Positions 51,795-60,401 of a DNA stretch of 64,000 nucleotides are shown here, one piece after another. The stretch lies in assembly GCA_964489735.1 (NCBI GenBank), contig CAZBAL010000005.1, forward strand, positions 27,406 through 91,405, read 5' to 3'. Every line of letters begins with the position of its first letter. Positions within the stretch are counted from its first letter, which is position 1. This DNA is from Andreesenia sp964489735. GTDB taxonomy: Bacteria > Bacillota > Clostridia > Tissierellales > Gottschalkiaceae. Below the pieces are notes generated by a model, which was not told the origin of the DNA, searched no databases, and saw only the letters and a program-made list of their open reading frames with translations. The translations under genes and the position numbers were made by a program.

Positions 51795-52978
51795 TCACCT
51801 CATATTATGGAATATATTTTTCTTTGCATCCACAAAGAACATGATATTGAAGAAAACCCCAGCTACTAACGCTGAAGTAAATCCAACAAATATAGGGCTG
51901 AATGAGTAGACTCCTGAGTAGATTCCCCATCCGAACATTCTTGACAGGAAAGCCCCTATAAACTTCCATAAAACCATTCCAAATACCACTCCATACACCA
52001 TCATCCCTGTGCTTTCAACAATCTCTATTATTACCGATCCCTTAAACCTTCCACCTGAGTAGTGAATTATTCTCATTTCTTCCATTTTATTGTCTAACAT
52101 TTTTTTCTCAATGGCTAGCGCCAGTCCTATTTCGGTAAATGCTACAAATATTATGAGCACAGTTGATGCGAAATAGATTGATCTGAGCATATTTATATTA
52201 TTAATTGAGTATTCTATAGTGTGAAATATTACCTGATCCGACTTAATTTTATTTTTTAATGCCATTTTTTTAAACGCATCAAAATCATCTTTGTCATTGA
52301 GATAATACGAAACTTCAGTAACCAGATTACTGTCACCTAAAATTTTACTAAGTGTGTTTATCGGTGCAAATGCAACTCTGTTTTTATCGTATAGAGTATC
52401 CATTCTGCTATCATAAAGATTGTCTCTGTAAATCCCTATTACTTCGAACCTTTCATTTGATATCCCACTTTTTTCATCTCCAGCGGCATATTGTAAATTG
52501 ATTTCATCACCAATATCAAGCTTGTTTTTTCAGCATACTGTTCATTTATTATTATAACTCTGCCCATATTACTGCATTCATATCTGCTGTAGAATCTACC
52601 CTTTACTAATGCTCTCTGACCGTTTCTGAAACCTCTGATTCCATCTCTTGACTCATCTCCGAAAACTTGTAAATATCCACCGCTGTCATCTTCATTGTCA
52701 ACTTTAAGCTTTAAAATAGTCCTATAGTTTATCCCTCTCAATATGCTTTTATCTTCAATATCCAGAGTATCATCCTTGCTTATAAAACTAAATTCCACAT
52801 CATTTACATCTCCACTAAGCTCTCTATCAGATCTCTGAACAATTTCGGTCTCCATATTCCGGGTTATTTCTCTCAGATTCATACGAATGAATCTCGTGGC
52901 TGTTGGAAGCAAAAATATTACTGTAAAGCAGAGTGCTAATCCAATATTCAGTCTATTGTCTCGTCTGAATAGTATCAT
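51795..52978 (-). pseudogene. FtsX/MacB-like permease split by a frameshift
   Basis: Two frames, 52439-52978 (N-terminal TM and MacB-like extracellular part) and 51795-52403 (C-terminal FtsX domain with three TM helices), belong to one permease of about 394 aa. At a run of six T on the plus strand (52525-52530), adding one base restores a continuous frame that reads AEKNKLDIGDEINLQYAAG and onward into the second part. So one base was lost in an A tract of the coding strand. This may be a real mutation, a phase-variable site or a sequencing error. The start overlaps the kinase stop (ATGA). Confidence 0.85.
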
Positions 52979-54060
52979 AACTCCACCTCCTGTTTCATAG
53001 GAAATGCTATATAAAATTGACTTCCTTCATTTTCTTTGCTCTCAACCCATATTACTCCACTCATAAGATCAACAACTTTTTTTACTAAAGCTAATCCTAT
53101 CCCATGTCCATCTTTTTTCGACTCTTTTATTCTGTAGTAAGGCTCAAAGATGTATTTGATATACTGCGGATCCATTCCCTTTCCATAATCCTTAACCTTA
53201 AGTAAAACAGAATTTAATGTTTCTTCAATTTCAACAATTATTGGTGTGTCTTTATAACCATATTTTATAGAATTATCCAGTAGATTACATATGCATCTAT
53301 ATATCCAAACTTCTTTCCCGTATATCTCTTCCACTCCGTCTTCCGGTATTATCAGTTCAATATTGCTGTTCTTGATGCTGTATTCATCAACAGCTCTTGC
53401 TGCAACGATAGCCAAATCCACTCCTGTAAGTTCCACATCTTTTATTCTTCTGCTAGATGAAAGCAAAAGCATATCCTCAACAGTATTGCCTAGCACACCT
53501 ATATACGATTTGATATCACCACTGCTATTGTTCAGCTGTGCTTTAGTGCTCAATATGGCCAATGAATTTCTTAGCTCATGGGTTGCAAAAGAGTTAAAAG
53601 TCTCTACATCTTCATATATAGCATTCATCCTTTCAGAGATATTATTGCATTCCAAAGCCAAATTTCCTATCTCTTCATCTTGAATATCACGCTGTTTACA
53701 AGGCTCTCTGAAGTTCATATTTGATATGAACTCCGACGCTCTTTTAAGGGGTACTATCGTTATATTGGATATATACAAGCTGAGCATTATTGCGAGTACA
53801 AACAGCATCAGCACATGCATACTCAGAATGGAATAAAAGCTATATTTAAGCACACCACTGACATTTCCATGGTGATGATGATCTTGACCTAATCTAAAAG
53901 ATGATTCCTCTCCCTGGAATACTACTCCCTTGTAATTGATATGGAAGTGTTCGTGTCCCTCGAGCTGAAATAAATTGGTAAATATATAAACTACCGAAAT
54001 TATTATTAAAACGACAAATATCAGCATCAAGAAAATAATCCTTTTTCTTATTTTGTGCAT
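52975..54060 (-). CDS. sensor histidine kinase with His-rich extracellular loop
   Basis: A 361-aa kinase. TM1 is residues 8-30 (IIFLMLIFVVLIIISVVYIF) and TM2 about 78-100. The loop between them is short and carries HEHFH and DHHHHG, which look like a metal-binding site. A HAMP-like linker is followed by HisKA with His161 in FATHELRNSL. N box DNSIKYGY and G boxes DYGKGM and GHGIGLALVKK are present. It forms an operon with the response regulator upstream (13-base overlap) and the permease downstream (ATGA overlap). Confidence 0.92.
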   Translation of the reverse strand: MHKIRKRIIFLMLIFVVLIIISVVYIFTNLFQLEGHEHFHINYKGVVFQGEESSFRLGQDHHHHGNVSGVLKYSFYSILSMHVLMLFVLAIMLSLYISNITIVPLKRASEFISNMNFREPCKQRDIQDEEIGNLALECNNISERMNAIYEDVETFNSFATHELRNSLAILSTKAQLNNSSGDIKSYIGVLGNTVEDMLLLSSSRRIKDVELTGVDLAIVAARAVDEYSIKNSNIELIIPEDGVEEIYGKEVWIYRCICNLLDNSIKYGYKDTPIIVEIEETLNSVLLKVKDYGKGMDPQYIKYIFEPYYRIKESKKDGHGIGLALVKKVVDLMSGVIWVESKENEGSQFYIAFPMKQEVEL

Positions 54061-54719
54061 ATCCTATAACCAATACCTTTAGTTGATTCTATAAGATTTT
54101 CATCACATACCTTTTTCAGTTTTCTCCTTATATTTGCAATATGAACCTTTACAACATTAGAAAACTGATTGAACTCTTCATCCCATACATGCTCAATTAT
54201 TTCTTCAGCAGTTGTATACCCTGGATGCTTTTCCAATAAGTACTCAAGAATGTCGAACTCTTTAGCCGTAAGAGGAACTTCCTCATCTTTCAGTTTTACT
54301 ATTCTAGTAGATGGATCTAGCGAGATATCTCCAACTTTAAGTGTAGTCTTAGTTCTGCCGTGGTACCTTCTTATTAAAGCATGAATTCTTGCTCGTAACT
54401 CATCTAATTCAAACGGCTTAGTCATATAGTCATCCGATCCGCTATCCAGCCCTTCAATCCTATTTTCTATACTGCTTCTGGCAGTCAACATAATTATTGG
54501 TGTATCTATATTGTTTTCCCTGAAAGTTTTACATATTTCGACTCCATCTTTATCTGGTAAATTAAGGTCAAGGACTATGGTATCATAACTATTGTTAAGC
54601 CCTCTATATTCTCCACCTTCGCCTGTATATTCAGCCTCCACAATAAAACCCTTACTCTCCAGTCCTTCTTTCATGCTCTTAACCAGTTCTATTTCATCTT
54701 CAATAATTAATATCTTCAT
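54048..54719 (-). CDS. OmpR-family response regulator
   Basis: A response regulator (223 aa). The receiver has Asp51 in TIVLDLNLPDKDG and Lys in MTKPFELDEL; the winged-helix DNA-binding domain follows (VVKVHIANIRRKLKKV). Start: ATG at 54719 with AGAGGG 5 bases before; an upstream in-frame ATG at 54740 lacks a site. First gene of the four-gene operon with the His-rich kinase, permease and ABC-like protein. Confidence 0.94.
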   Translation of the reverse strand: MKILIIEDEIELVKSMKEGLESKGFIVEAEYTGEGGEYRGLNNSYDTIVLDLNLPDKDGVEICKTFRENNIDTPIIMLTARSSIENRIEGLDSGSDDYMTKPFELDELRARIHALIRRYHGRTKTTLKVGDISLDPSTRIVKLKDEEVPLTAKEFDILEYLLEKHPGYTTAEEIIEHVWDEEFNQFSNVVKVHIANIRRKLKKVCDENLIESTKGIGYRICTK

Positions 54720-55050
54720 CTCAACCCTCTTCTCTTTCACTATTTTGTTGAAAACATATCTAGAAATTCAAATATTATATCCTTGTTTTTTACAGCCACA
54801 TAAATTCTCTATAACTCCCATTGTAACATAATTACGTGTGAAATGCACAAGTGTGTGGACGATAAGAATTATCACCTTAAATTTGAAAAAATATTTTTAT
54901 AACATACTATCCATAGCTTTATTATGGTAGTATTATTATAATATAATTACCATAATTTTTTAAATATTTTTAGAAATTTATAAGCTTAATATAAAAAAAT
55001 AGGACTCTATTTCTTAGATTATTTAACAAATACTTAAGTGAGGGGATATT
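54720..55050. other. divergent intergenic region, response regulator and corrinoid adenosyltransferase
   Basis: About 330 AT-rich bases. It holds one clear inverted repeat (ATTATGGTA ... TACCATAAT, 54923-54958). No cobalamin riboswitch core was found. Confidence 0.55.
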
Positions 55051-55584
55051 ATGAAAATAGATAATGGTCTCATACATATTTACACAGGAGACGGAAAAGG
55101 GAAAACTACAGCGGCAATCGGGCAAGGTATTCGCTCAGCTGGCAATGGACTGAATGTATATATGGTTCAATTTTTGAAAACATATGAAACTGGTGAGCTC
55201 AAAATAATAGATAAAATTGATAATTTCTCAGTGTTCCGATTTGAATCAAAGAAAGACTTTTTTTGGAACCTCAATCATGAACAGAAAGTTAAACTAAGGC
55301 AAGAAACAGATACTGCAATAAAATTTATTTCAGAAACTGTTTCACAAAATAGGTGTGATGTCTTAATTTTAGACGAGGTCTTTGGTTCACTAAAAAACGG
55401 TCTCATAGATATAGATGAACTTATATCTATATTGAAAAACAAGCCGAAAAATATTGAGATAATAATGACTGGAAGAGATGCTCCTAATGAAATAATCGAG
55501 CTGGCCGACTATGTAAGTGATATAAAGATGGTCAAGCATCCATTTCAAAAGGGAATCGGCTCAAGAAAGGGAATCGAATATTAA
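55051..55584 (+). CDS. cobO: cob(I)yrinic acid a,c-diamide adenosyltransferase
   Basis: A CobA/CobO/BtuR-type enzyme (177 aa) that adenosylates corrinoids using ATP to give adenosylcobalamin. Seen: the P-loop YTGDGKGKTTAAIGQGIR near residue 10, MVQFLKTYETGEL, VLILDEVFGSLKNGLI and TGRDAPNEIIELADYVSDI, ending with HPFQKGIGSRKGIEY. Family length. GAGGGG lies before the ATG. It stands alone, without other cobalamin genes in the window. Confidence 0.94.
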   Translation: MKIDNGLIHIYTGDGKGKTTAAIGQGIRSAGNGLNVYMVQFLKTYETGELKIIDKIDNFSVFRFESKKDFFWNLNHEQKVKLRQETDTAIKFISETVSQNRCDVLILDEVFGSLKNGLIDIDELISILKNKPKNIEIIMTGRDAPNEIIELADYVSDIKMVKHPFQKGIGSRKGIEY

Positions 55585-55610
55585 TTGAATAATGGGCTAA
55601 AAATAAGCTC

Positions 55611-55643
55611 AAAAAAAGTCTATAGTATTCCTCTATAGACTTT
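55611..55643. terminator. bidirectional terminator, cobO and rpsD
   Basis: AAAGTCTATAG - TATTCCT - CTATAGACTTT lies between convergent genes. On the minus strand it is followed by seven T. Confidence 0.85.
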
Positions 55644-56226
55644 ACATATTCTTTGAATAAAACTCAACAACCAGTGAGTCTGTAACAATTATAGGAACTT
55701 CCTCTCTTTCAGGCTCCCTTGCAAGTTTCCCTTCAAACTTCTCTCTATCTACACTGATATAAACAGGTGCATCCTTTGCTGTCATAATATTGTTTTTAAA
55801 AAGATCTATCGCCTGGGATTTTTCCTTTAGACTGACTGTATCTCCAACAGATACAACGAATGATGGTATATCAACTTTTTTCCCATTTACCTTGATATGA
55901 CCATGAACTACCATCTGTCTTGCTTGTCTTAAAGATGATGCTAGTCCTATCCTATATACTATATTATCCAGTCTCTTCTCTAAAGATTTTACAATTGCAT
56001 TACCAGTTAAATCATCAGATTTGAATGCCTGCTTCACATACTTCAGCATCTGTTTTTCCATAATACCATAGTATGCTTTTAACTTTTGTTTCGCATTGAG
56101 CTGTTTACCATATTCTGACATCTTCCTTTTTTCTGCCGTTCCTCTTTTTAGTGCTTTGGGATGGTCAAATATATTGACACCAAACTTTCTACATAATTTA
56201 AATCTAGGTCCCATCTGTTTAGCCAT
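55642..56226 (-). CDS. rpsD: ribosomal protein S4, short variant
   Basis: 30S protein S4 (194 aa). The N-terminal region is MAKQMGPRFKLCRKFGVN, the central RMSEYGKQL-like block and QKLKAYYGIMEKQ fit S4, and the S4 RNA-binding domain is LDNIVYRIGLASSLRQARQMVVHGHIKVNGK. The usual PPG-QHG segment after the first helix is missing (DHPKALKRGTAEKRK instead). There is only one N-terminal Cys, so no zinc site. Start: ATG at 56226 with AAAGGAG upstream. It is outside any ribosomal protein operon, so it could be the only S4 or an accessory paralogue. Confidence 0.88.
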   Translation of the reverse strand: MAKQMGPRFKLCRKFGVNIFDHPKALKRGTAEKRKMSEYGKQLNAKQKLKAYYGIMEKQMLKYVKQAFKSDDLTGNAIVKSLEKRLDNIVYRIGLASSLRQARQMVVHGHIKVNGKKVDIPSFVVSVGDTVSLKEKSQAIDLFKNNIMTAKDAPVYISVDREKFEGKLAREPEREEVPIIVTDSLVVEFYSKNM

Positions 56227-56263
56227 GATTTCACTCCTTTGATTTGTTTTCGCAAACAACAAA

Positions 56264-56288
56264 CTCTCTATTTAATTAAAATAGAGAG
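56264..56288 (-). terminator. terminator of the DUF3793 gene
   Basis: On the minus strand CTCTCTATTT - TAATT - AAATAGAGAG is followed by TTTGTTGTTT. Confidence 0.6.
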
Positions 56289-56296
56289 CTCGAAGT

Positions 56297-56962
56297 TTAC
56301 TGAAGTATATCTATATTACTTAAATACATATTTTTTATTTTGCTGATAGTTTTATTAAGAGGCACTCCATTTAAGGTGTTTTCTACCACTATATTTCTAG
56401 AGAGATCATACAAACCAAATATCTCACTAGCAATCTCCAGCCTGTCATAGACTTTCCAGTATCCACTGAAAATACATTCTTTACAGCTCAGAAATCCTTC
56501 AACATCACATGCTGGAATACCTAAAAACAATCCTATCTCATGTGGAAAGTCATTTTCCGTTATTCTATTCTTAATTTTTGTGAGCATTTCTGAAAGATTC
56601 AGGCCTTTATAACCTTCTTTATACAGTATTTCCCTGCAATCTCTGAAGTTTAAATACCTTTCAAGTGAATCCTTATTATATACGAATATAAGACTCTTTT
56701 TCGCGCAAGATCTCAACTTGAAATAGTCAAAGCCCATCTCATAAAGTTTTTCTTCGTATAATCTGACAAGTCTTTTCTCTTGTTCAGCACTTACTGTGAT
56801 AGTGGATGATGGTTTAATTCCCGTTATAACTGGTGATAGAAAATATATCAAAAATGAATCTATATGTTCTTCTCTTTCAAAACTATTTATTTCTAAGAAG
56901 AACTCTTTTCTTCTATTAGGAAACTCGGTAATAACAGTTTCCATATCTGTTACTTCGTTCAT
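56297..56962 (-). CDS. DUF3793 family protein
   Basis: A 221-aa protein of the DUF3793 family, common in Firmicutes next to flavodoxins and iron/heme uptake genes, with no known activity. Seen: FLIYFLSPVITGIKPSSTI, LIFVYNKDSLERYL and the signature HEIGLFLGIPACDVEGFLSC followed by CKECIFSGYWKVY. It begins 3 bases after the flavodoxin stop, forming an operon with it. The start is not strongly marked; an ATG six codons later is possible. Confidence 0.83.
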   Translation of the reverse strand: MNEVTDMETVITEFPNRRKEFFLEINSFEREEHIDSFLIYFLSPVITGIKPSSTITVSAEQEKRLVRLYEEKLYEMGFDYFKLRSCAKKSLIFVYNKDSLERYLNFRDCREILYKEGYKGLNLSEMLTKIKNRITENDFPHEIGLFLGIPACDVEGFLSCKECIFSGYWKVYDRLEIASEIFGLYDLSRNIVVENTLNGVPLNKTISKIKNMYLSNIDILQ

Positions 56963-56965
56963 CTC

Positions 56966-57385
56966 TTATTTTACTATTTCGGCTCCATATTTTTTACAAT
57001 CTTCCACAGAATCACCTTCAGGAGTCAGATTAACGATCAGTCCATCTCCAACAACTTTAGCTCCGAATCCCTCTATCTGTTCTTTCCATTCTTCCATCCA
57101 TTGACCTTCTCCCCAGTCATACGAGCCGAATAATCCGATGGTCTTTCCTGACAGTTTATCCTTAACAGAATCTATATATTCCTCTATAGCCGGTTCTAAC
57201 TCTTCCGCTCCCATAGATGGGCATCCAAATGCCAATAGATCTGAATCAACCGAAGTAGAATCTGCTGAAGACACTTCTATAACTTCACAGTCCGCACCTG
57301 CAGCCGAAGCTCCTTCCTTTATATATTCTGCCATTTGCTCAGTATTTCCAGTTCCACTCCAATAAATAATATTTAATTTAGCCAT
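56966..57385 (-). CDS. flavodoxin
   Basis: A short-chain flavodoxin (139 aa) that carries electrons with FMN and often replaces ferredoxin when iron is scarce. Seen: the phosphate loop WSGTGNTEQMA near residue 9, LLAFGCPSMGAEEL for the 50s loop, and LFGSYDWGEGQWM for the 90s loop. It is the first gene of the operon with DUF3793, divergent from an AraC-type regulator. A Fur-box-like sequence lies between them. Confidence 0.94.
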   Translation of the reverse strand: MAKLNIIYWSGTGNTEQMAEYIKEGASAAGADCEVIEVSSADSTSVDSDLLAFGCPSMGAEELEPAIEEYIDSVKDKLSGKTIGLFGSYDWGEGQWMEEWKEQIEGFGAKVVGDGLIVNLTPEGDSVEDCKKYGAEIVK

Positions 57386-57421
57386 TAACAGCTTCCTCCT
57401 TAGATAATTTAATATTAATTT

Positions 57422-57436
57422 TGATATTGATTTTCA
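57422..57436. promoter_or_regulatory. Fur-box-like site between flavodoxin and the AraC-type gene
   Basis: TGATATTGATTTTCA matches the Fur 7-1-7 consensus TGATAATnATTATCA at 12 of 14 specified positions. It lies just downstream of a TATAAT (57448-57453, minus strand) that may serve the flavodoxin gene. Confidence 0.45.
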
Positions 57437-57533
57437 TTTCTGTTTATATTATACTATCATTACAATAAGTTTTTTGTAAAAAATCTATTATCTTTTTATA
57501 AAAATCAACTATTAAAGAGAGGAAGTGAAAATT

Positions 57534-57863
57534 ATGTCTTCAAATTACTTTGTTAATAAAGCTATAAGATATATTGAAGAAAACTACAGTAAGGATATAA
57601 ATATCAATATTATGTCAGGAGTATTACATATTTCAGAAAGCCACCTTTCGTATTTATTTGTCAAACATACAGGCACAAGATTCTGCAGAACCGTGAACAA
57701 TATCAGAGTAAGGGAAGCAAAAAAACTGCTAAAGAATACAGATAAATCAATTTCTTATATATCAAATGTTTGCGGGTATAAAAATCAGAGCTATTTTTCA
57801 TATGTATTTAAAAACTGCACGGGTATAACTCCCCTGGAATATAGAAAAAGAGACAGAACATGA
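57534..57863 (+). CDS. stand-alone AraC-type HTH regulator
   Basis: A 109-aa protein made only of the AraC DNA-binding domain: two helix-turn-helix units (NIMSGVLHISESHLSYLFVKHTG and ISYISNVCGYKNQSYFSYVFKN) and the family end GITPLEYRKR. There is no ligand-binding domain. Start: ATG at 57534 with GAGGAA upstream; a GTG three codons before is too close to that site. It is divergent from the flavodoxin/DUF3793 operon and may regulate it. Confidence 0.88.
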   Translation: MSSNYFVNKAIRYIEENYSKDININIMSGVLHISESHLSYLFVKHTGTRFCRTVNNIRVREAKKLLKNTDKSISYISNVCGYKNQSYFSYVFKNCTGITPLEYRKRDRT

Positions 57864-57877
57864 TGTTCTGTCTCTTT
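57847..57877. terminator. terminator at the end of the AraC-type gene
   Basis: A perfect 13-bp stem (AAAGAGACAGAAC / GTTCTGTCTCTTT). The stop codon lies in the loop. It is between convergent genes. Confidence 0.8.
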
Positions 57878-57940
57878 AAATCTCTTTATGTTTCTCTAAA
57901 TTAATATATTTAACCTTATATTAAAACCGAAACTCTTCTA

Positions 57941-58522
57941 TTAGTAAGTTTCTTTGAATATTTCAAAGTGGTCTACTGGATGATCACATGCTGGACATGG
58001 ATCTACTGCTTCCTTTCCTGTGTGAATATATCCGCAGTTGTTACACTTCCACTCTAATACTTCGTCTCTTTTGAAAACTCTGTCTTTTTCAATATTTTCA
58101 AGAAGTTTTCTGAATCTGATTTCGTGTCTTTCTTCAACTTCCGCAATTCTACTGAATACGTTAGCTATTTCTACAAAACCTTCTTCTGCTGCAATATCAG
58201 CAAATTCAGGATACATAACTGCTTGCTCTTCATGCTCACCTTCAGCTGCAGCTTTTAGGTTAGAAGCTGTATCACTGAAGTTTATAGGGAAATCCGCTGA
58301 AACTTTTAATGCCTCATCTTCAAGCTCTTCTCTAAGAAATTTGTAGAATCTCTTAGCGTGCTCTTTTTCGTTTAAAGCTGTTTCTGCAAAAATATTTGAT
58401 ATTTGAACATATCCTTCCTTTTTAGCTTGTGAAGCATAGTAATCATATCTCATTCTTGCTTGTGATTCTCCAGCAAATGCTGTTAATAGGTTTGTTGCTG
58501 TTCTTGTTCCTTTTAAACTCAT
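57941..58522 (-). CDS. rubrerythrin
   Basis: A peroxide-reducing non-heme iron protein (193 aa) of anaerobes. The N-terminal ferritin-like diiron domain has ligands in FAGESQAR, ETALNEKEHAKRF, EGEHEEQA and EVEERHEIRF. The C-terminal rubredoxin domain has CNNCGYIH and CPACDHP for one Fe. Start: ATG at 58522 behind AGGAGG; longer in-frame starts run into the leader. The promoter and a leader hairpin are visible upstream. Confidence 0.95.
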   Translation of the reverse strand: MSLKGTRTATNLLTAFAGESQARMRYDYYASQAKKEGYVQISNIFAETALNEKEHAKRFYKFLREELEDEALKVSADFPINFSDTASNLKAAAEGEHEEQAVMYPEFADIAAEEGFVEIANVFSRIAEVEERHEIRFRKLLENIEKDRVFKRDEVLEWKCNNCGYIHTGKEAVDPCPACDHPVDHFEIFKETY

Positions 58523-58551
58523 TATTAAATTCCTCCTATTAATTAGTCTCA

Positions 58552-58596
58552 ATATGCTCAAAATTTGTTCTGAAAATTCATTTAAGATGAGCATAT
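58552..58596 (-). repeat. leader inverted repeat of rubrerythrin
   Basis: ATATGCTCA and TGAGCATAT (9 bp, perfect) are separated by 27 bases, inside the 5' untranslated region, about 30 bases before the start codon. Confidence 0.5.
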
Positions 58597-58609
58597 ATCC
58601 TTGCATATG

Positions 58610-58638
58610 ATTATAACATAAATACCATTAATTCTCAA
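58610..58638 (-). promoter_or_regulatory. rubrerythrin promoter
   Basis: On the minus strand TTGAGA (58633-58638), 17 bases, then TATAAT (58610-58615) with TGT before it (extended -10). Confidence 0.75.
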
Positions 58639-58651
58639 AACCACACTATAT

Positions 58652-59491
58652 CTATCCTTTTACAGAGCCACCAGTTAAACCGCTTACCAAGAATTTCCTA
58701 AATAACAGTGCAACCACTGCAGGAGGTAGTATTGCCAATATTCCTGCAGCTGCAGTCAGACCATATTTAATAGAGTCTTTAGTCGTAAATTCTGACATAA
58801 CCATAGACAGCGGTTTAGTCGCTTTAGAAGAAGCTAATATCAGTGGAATCTGGAATTGATTCCATGTCATAAGGAAAATAATCAATATTGCCGCAAATAT
58901 TATAGTATACGAAATAGGAAGTATTATGTGTATCAATGTCTTTATTTTTCCGTATCCATCGAGAGCAGCTGCTTCTTCCAGCTCCACCGGTATAGTGTCA
59001 AAATAAGTGCTTATGACCCAGGTAGTCATAGGAAGAAAAGCTGATACATATACAACAGTTAGCCAAAAGACATTATCCAGAAAGCCATAGTCCGAAAATA
59101 TCTTGTACAGAGGAATTATAGTTGTAAAAACCGGAATCACCATAGTAATCAGCAATGCATTTCTAACTATCTTTCGTCCTCTGAATCGAGTTCTTGACAG
59201 TGAATATGCCGCAAGAACTGCTACAGGTATTCCCAAAGCAATTGTAACCGCACAAGCTTTCAGTGAGTTTATTATTCCATTTCTAAGAAGCTTGCTATAT
59301 CTATTCGAAGACTCGAATAAATTCTTATAATTATCCAATGTATAAGTAGTAGGTAAAAATTCTTTAGTATTTTTAAACATTTCTGCTTCAGTCGTCAAAC
59401 TTACAATAAAAGACCACAAAATCGGTCCCAAAGTCAATATTATAAATATTATCACTACAAAATAATAGAGATACCCAGTCTTTTTCTTCAT
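58652..59491 (-). CDS. carbohydrate ABC transporter permease (MalG-like)
   Basis: An integral membrane subunit (279 aa) with six TM helices and the permease loop EEAAALDGYGKIKTLIHIILP that touches the ATPase. It matches the MalG/UgpE side of sugar importers. It directly follows the MalF-like gene (its ATG touches the other's stop codon) and ends the operon. The sugar is unknown. Confidence 0.92.
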   Translation of the reverse strand: MKKKTGYLYYFVVIIFIILTLGPILWSFIVSLTTEAEMFKNTKEFLPTTYTLDNYKNLFESSNRYSKLLRNGIINSLKACAVTIALGIPVAVLAAYSLSRTRFRGRKIVRNALLITMVIPVFTTIIPLYKIFSDYGFLDNVFWLTVVYVSAFLPMTTWVISTYFDTIPVELEEAAALDGYGKIKTLIHIILPISYTIIFAAILIIFLMTWNQFQIPLILASSKATKPLSMVMSEFTTKDSIKYGLTAAAGILAILPPAVVALLFRKFLVSGLTGGSVKG

Positions 59492-60364
59492 TTAAGCCAC
59501 CTCTTTATCTCTGTACATGCTTCGTATATAGAATATTCCTAGTATTCCTGATATAAGCATTATTATATATGTCAGTGCCGATCCTAAACCGAAGTTCAAG
59601 AAAGTAAATGTAGTATTGTAGTTATAGACCAGCAATGTCTGTCCTATATGACTGAAGCCTGATAAAGCAACAATCTCATCGAACACATTTATAGCACCTA
59701 TTGATGTGTTCGTCAATACAATCGCAAATGATGGAAGCAGAAGCGGCAATGTTATCCTGAAAAATGACTCAACCTGCCCAGCTCCATCTATACTTGCTGA
59801 CTCATAAACTTCCCTTGGTATCGATTGAAGCGCTGATAAAAATATGATTGAGCAGAAAGGAATTACCCTCCAAGCTACTACGATAGACACAATTATCAGT
59901 AAAGTATTCCTGTTAGCTGTCCACTGAATAGGTTGATCAATCAACCCCAGTTTATATAGAAATTTGTTCGCTAATCCAAATCCCGGATAGAATATCCATC
60001 GCCATATGATACCATTTACAATTGGCGGAAGTGCCCAAGGCAGTATTGCAATTGCAGTGAGAATGCCATTTATCTTGGTTTCCTTGTTCAGCATAAGAGC
60101 GACTGCTAAACTCAGGGCCAAGGATATAGAAACAACAAGCACTAATATTATAAGCGTATTCATTAAGGAGTAAGAAAACTCACTTCCTTTCAGAATGCTC
60201 AAATAATTCTGTATTCCTATGAACTCCATATTCTCCGGCTCTGTAAGCTTAAACTTCTGTAAGCTATAAGTAAATGTCACTATAATTGGATAAAAAACAA
60301 ATCCAATCATTATAATTAAAGTGGGAATAAGCATGAGCCAAGAAACTCCGCTTTTTTTCTTCAT
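59492..60364 (-). CDS. carbohydrate ABC transporter permease (MalF/UgpA-like)
   Basis: A membrane subunit (290 aa) with six TM helices and the EAA loop YESASIDGAGQVESFFRITLPLL. It pairs with the MalG-like permease downstream. Start: ATG at 60364 with GAGAGG 6 bases before; an ATG at 60379 overlaps that site. It follows the substrate-binding gene after a 93-base gap that contains a hairpin. Confidence 0.92.
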   Translation of the reverse strand: MKKKSGVSWLMLIPTLIIMIGFVFYPIIVTFTYSLQKFKLTEPENMEFIGIQNYLSILKGSEFSYSLMNTLIILVLVVSISLALSLAVALMLNKETKINGILTAIAILPWALPPIVNGIIWRWIFYPGFGLANKFLYKLGLIDQPIQWTANRNTLLIIVSIVVAWRVIPFCSIIFLSALQSIPREVYESASIDGAGQVESFFRITLPLLLPSFAIVLTNTSIGAINVFDEIVALSGFSHIGQTLLVYNYNTTFTFLNFGLGSALTYIIMLISGILGIFYIRSMYRDKEVA

Positions 60365-60401
60365 TTTAATCCTCTCCATAATTTAATATTATTTATATAG
60401 G

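Noticed and set aside
54741..55050. Cobalamin riboswitch before cobO
   Set aside because: No B12-box-like sequence was found in the leader.
55611..55643. Attachment site for an integrated element near cobO/rpsD
   Set aside because: The symmetric sequence is a normal bidirectional terminator. There is no integrase or direct repeat nearby.
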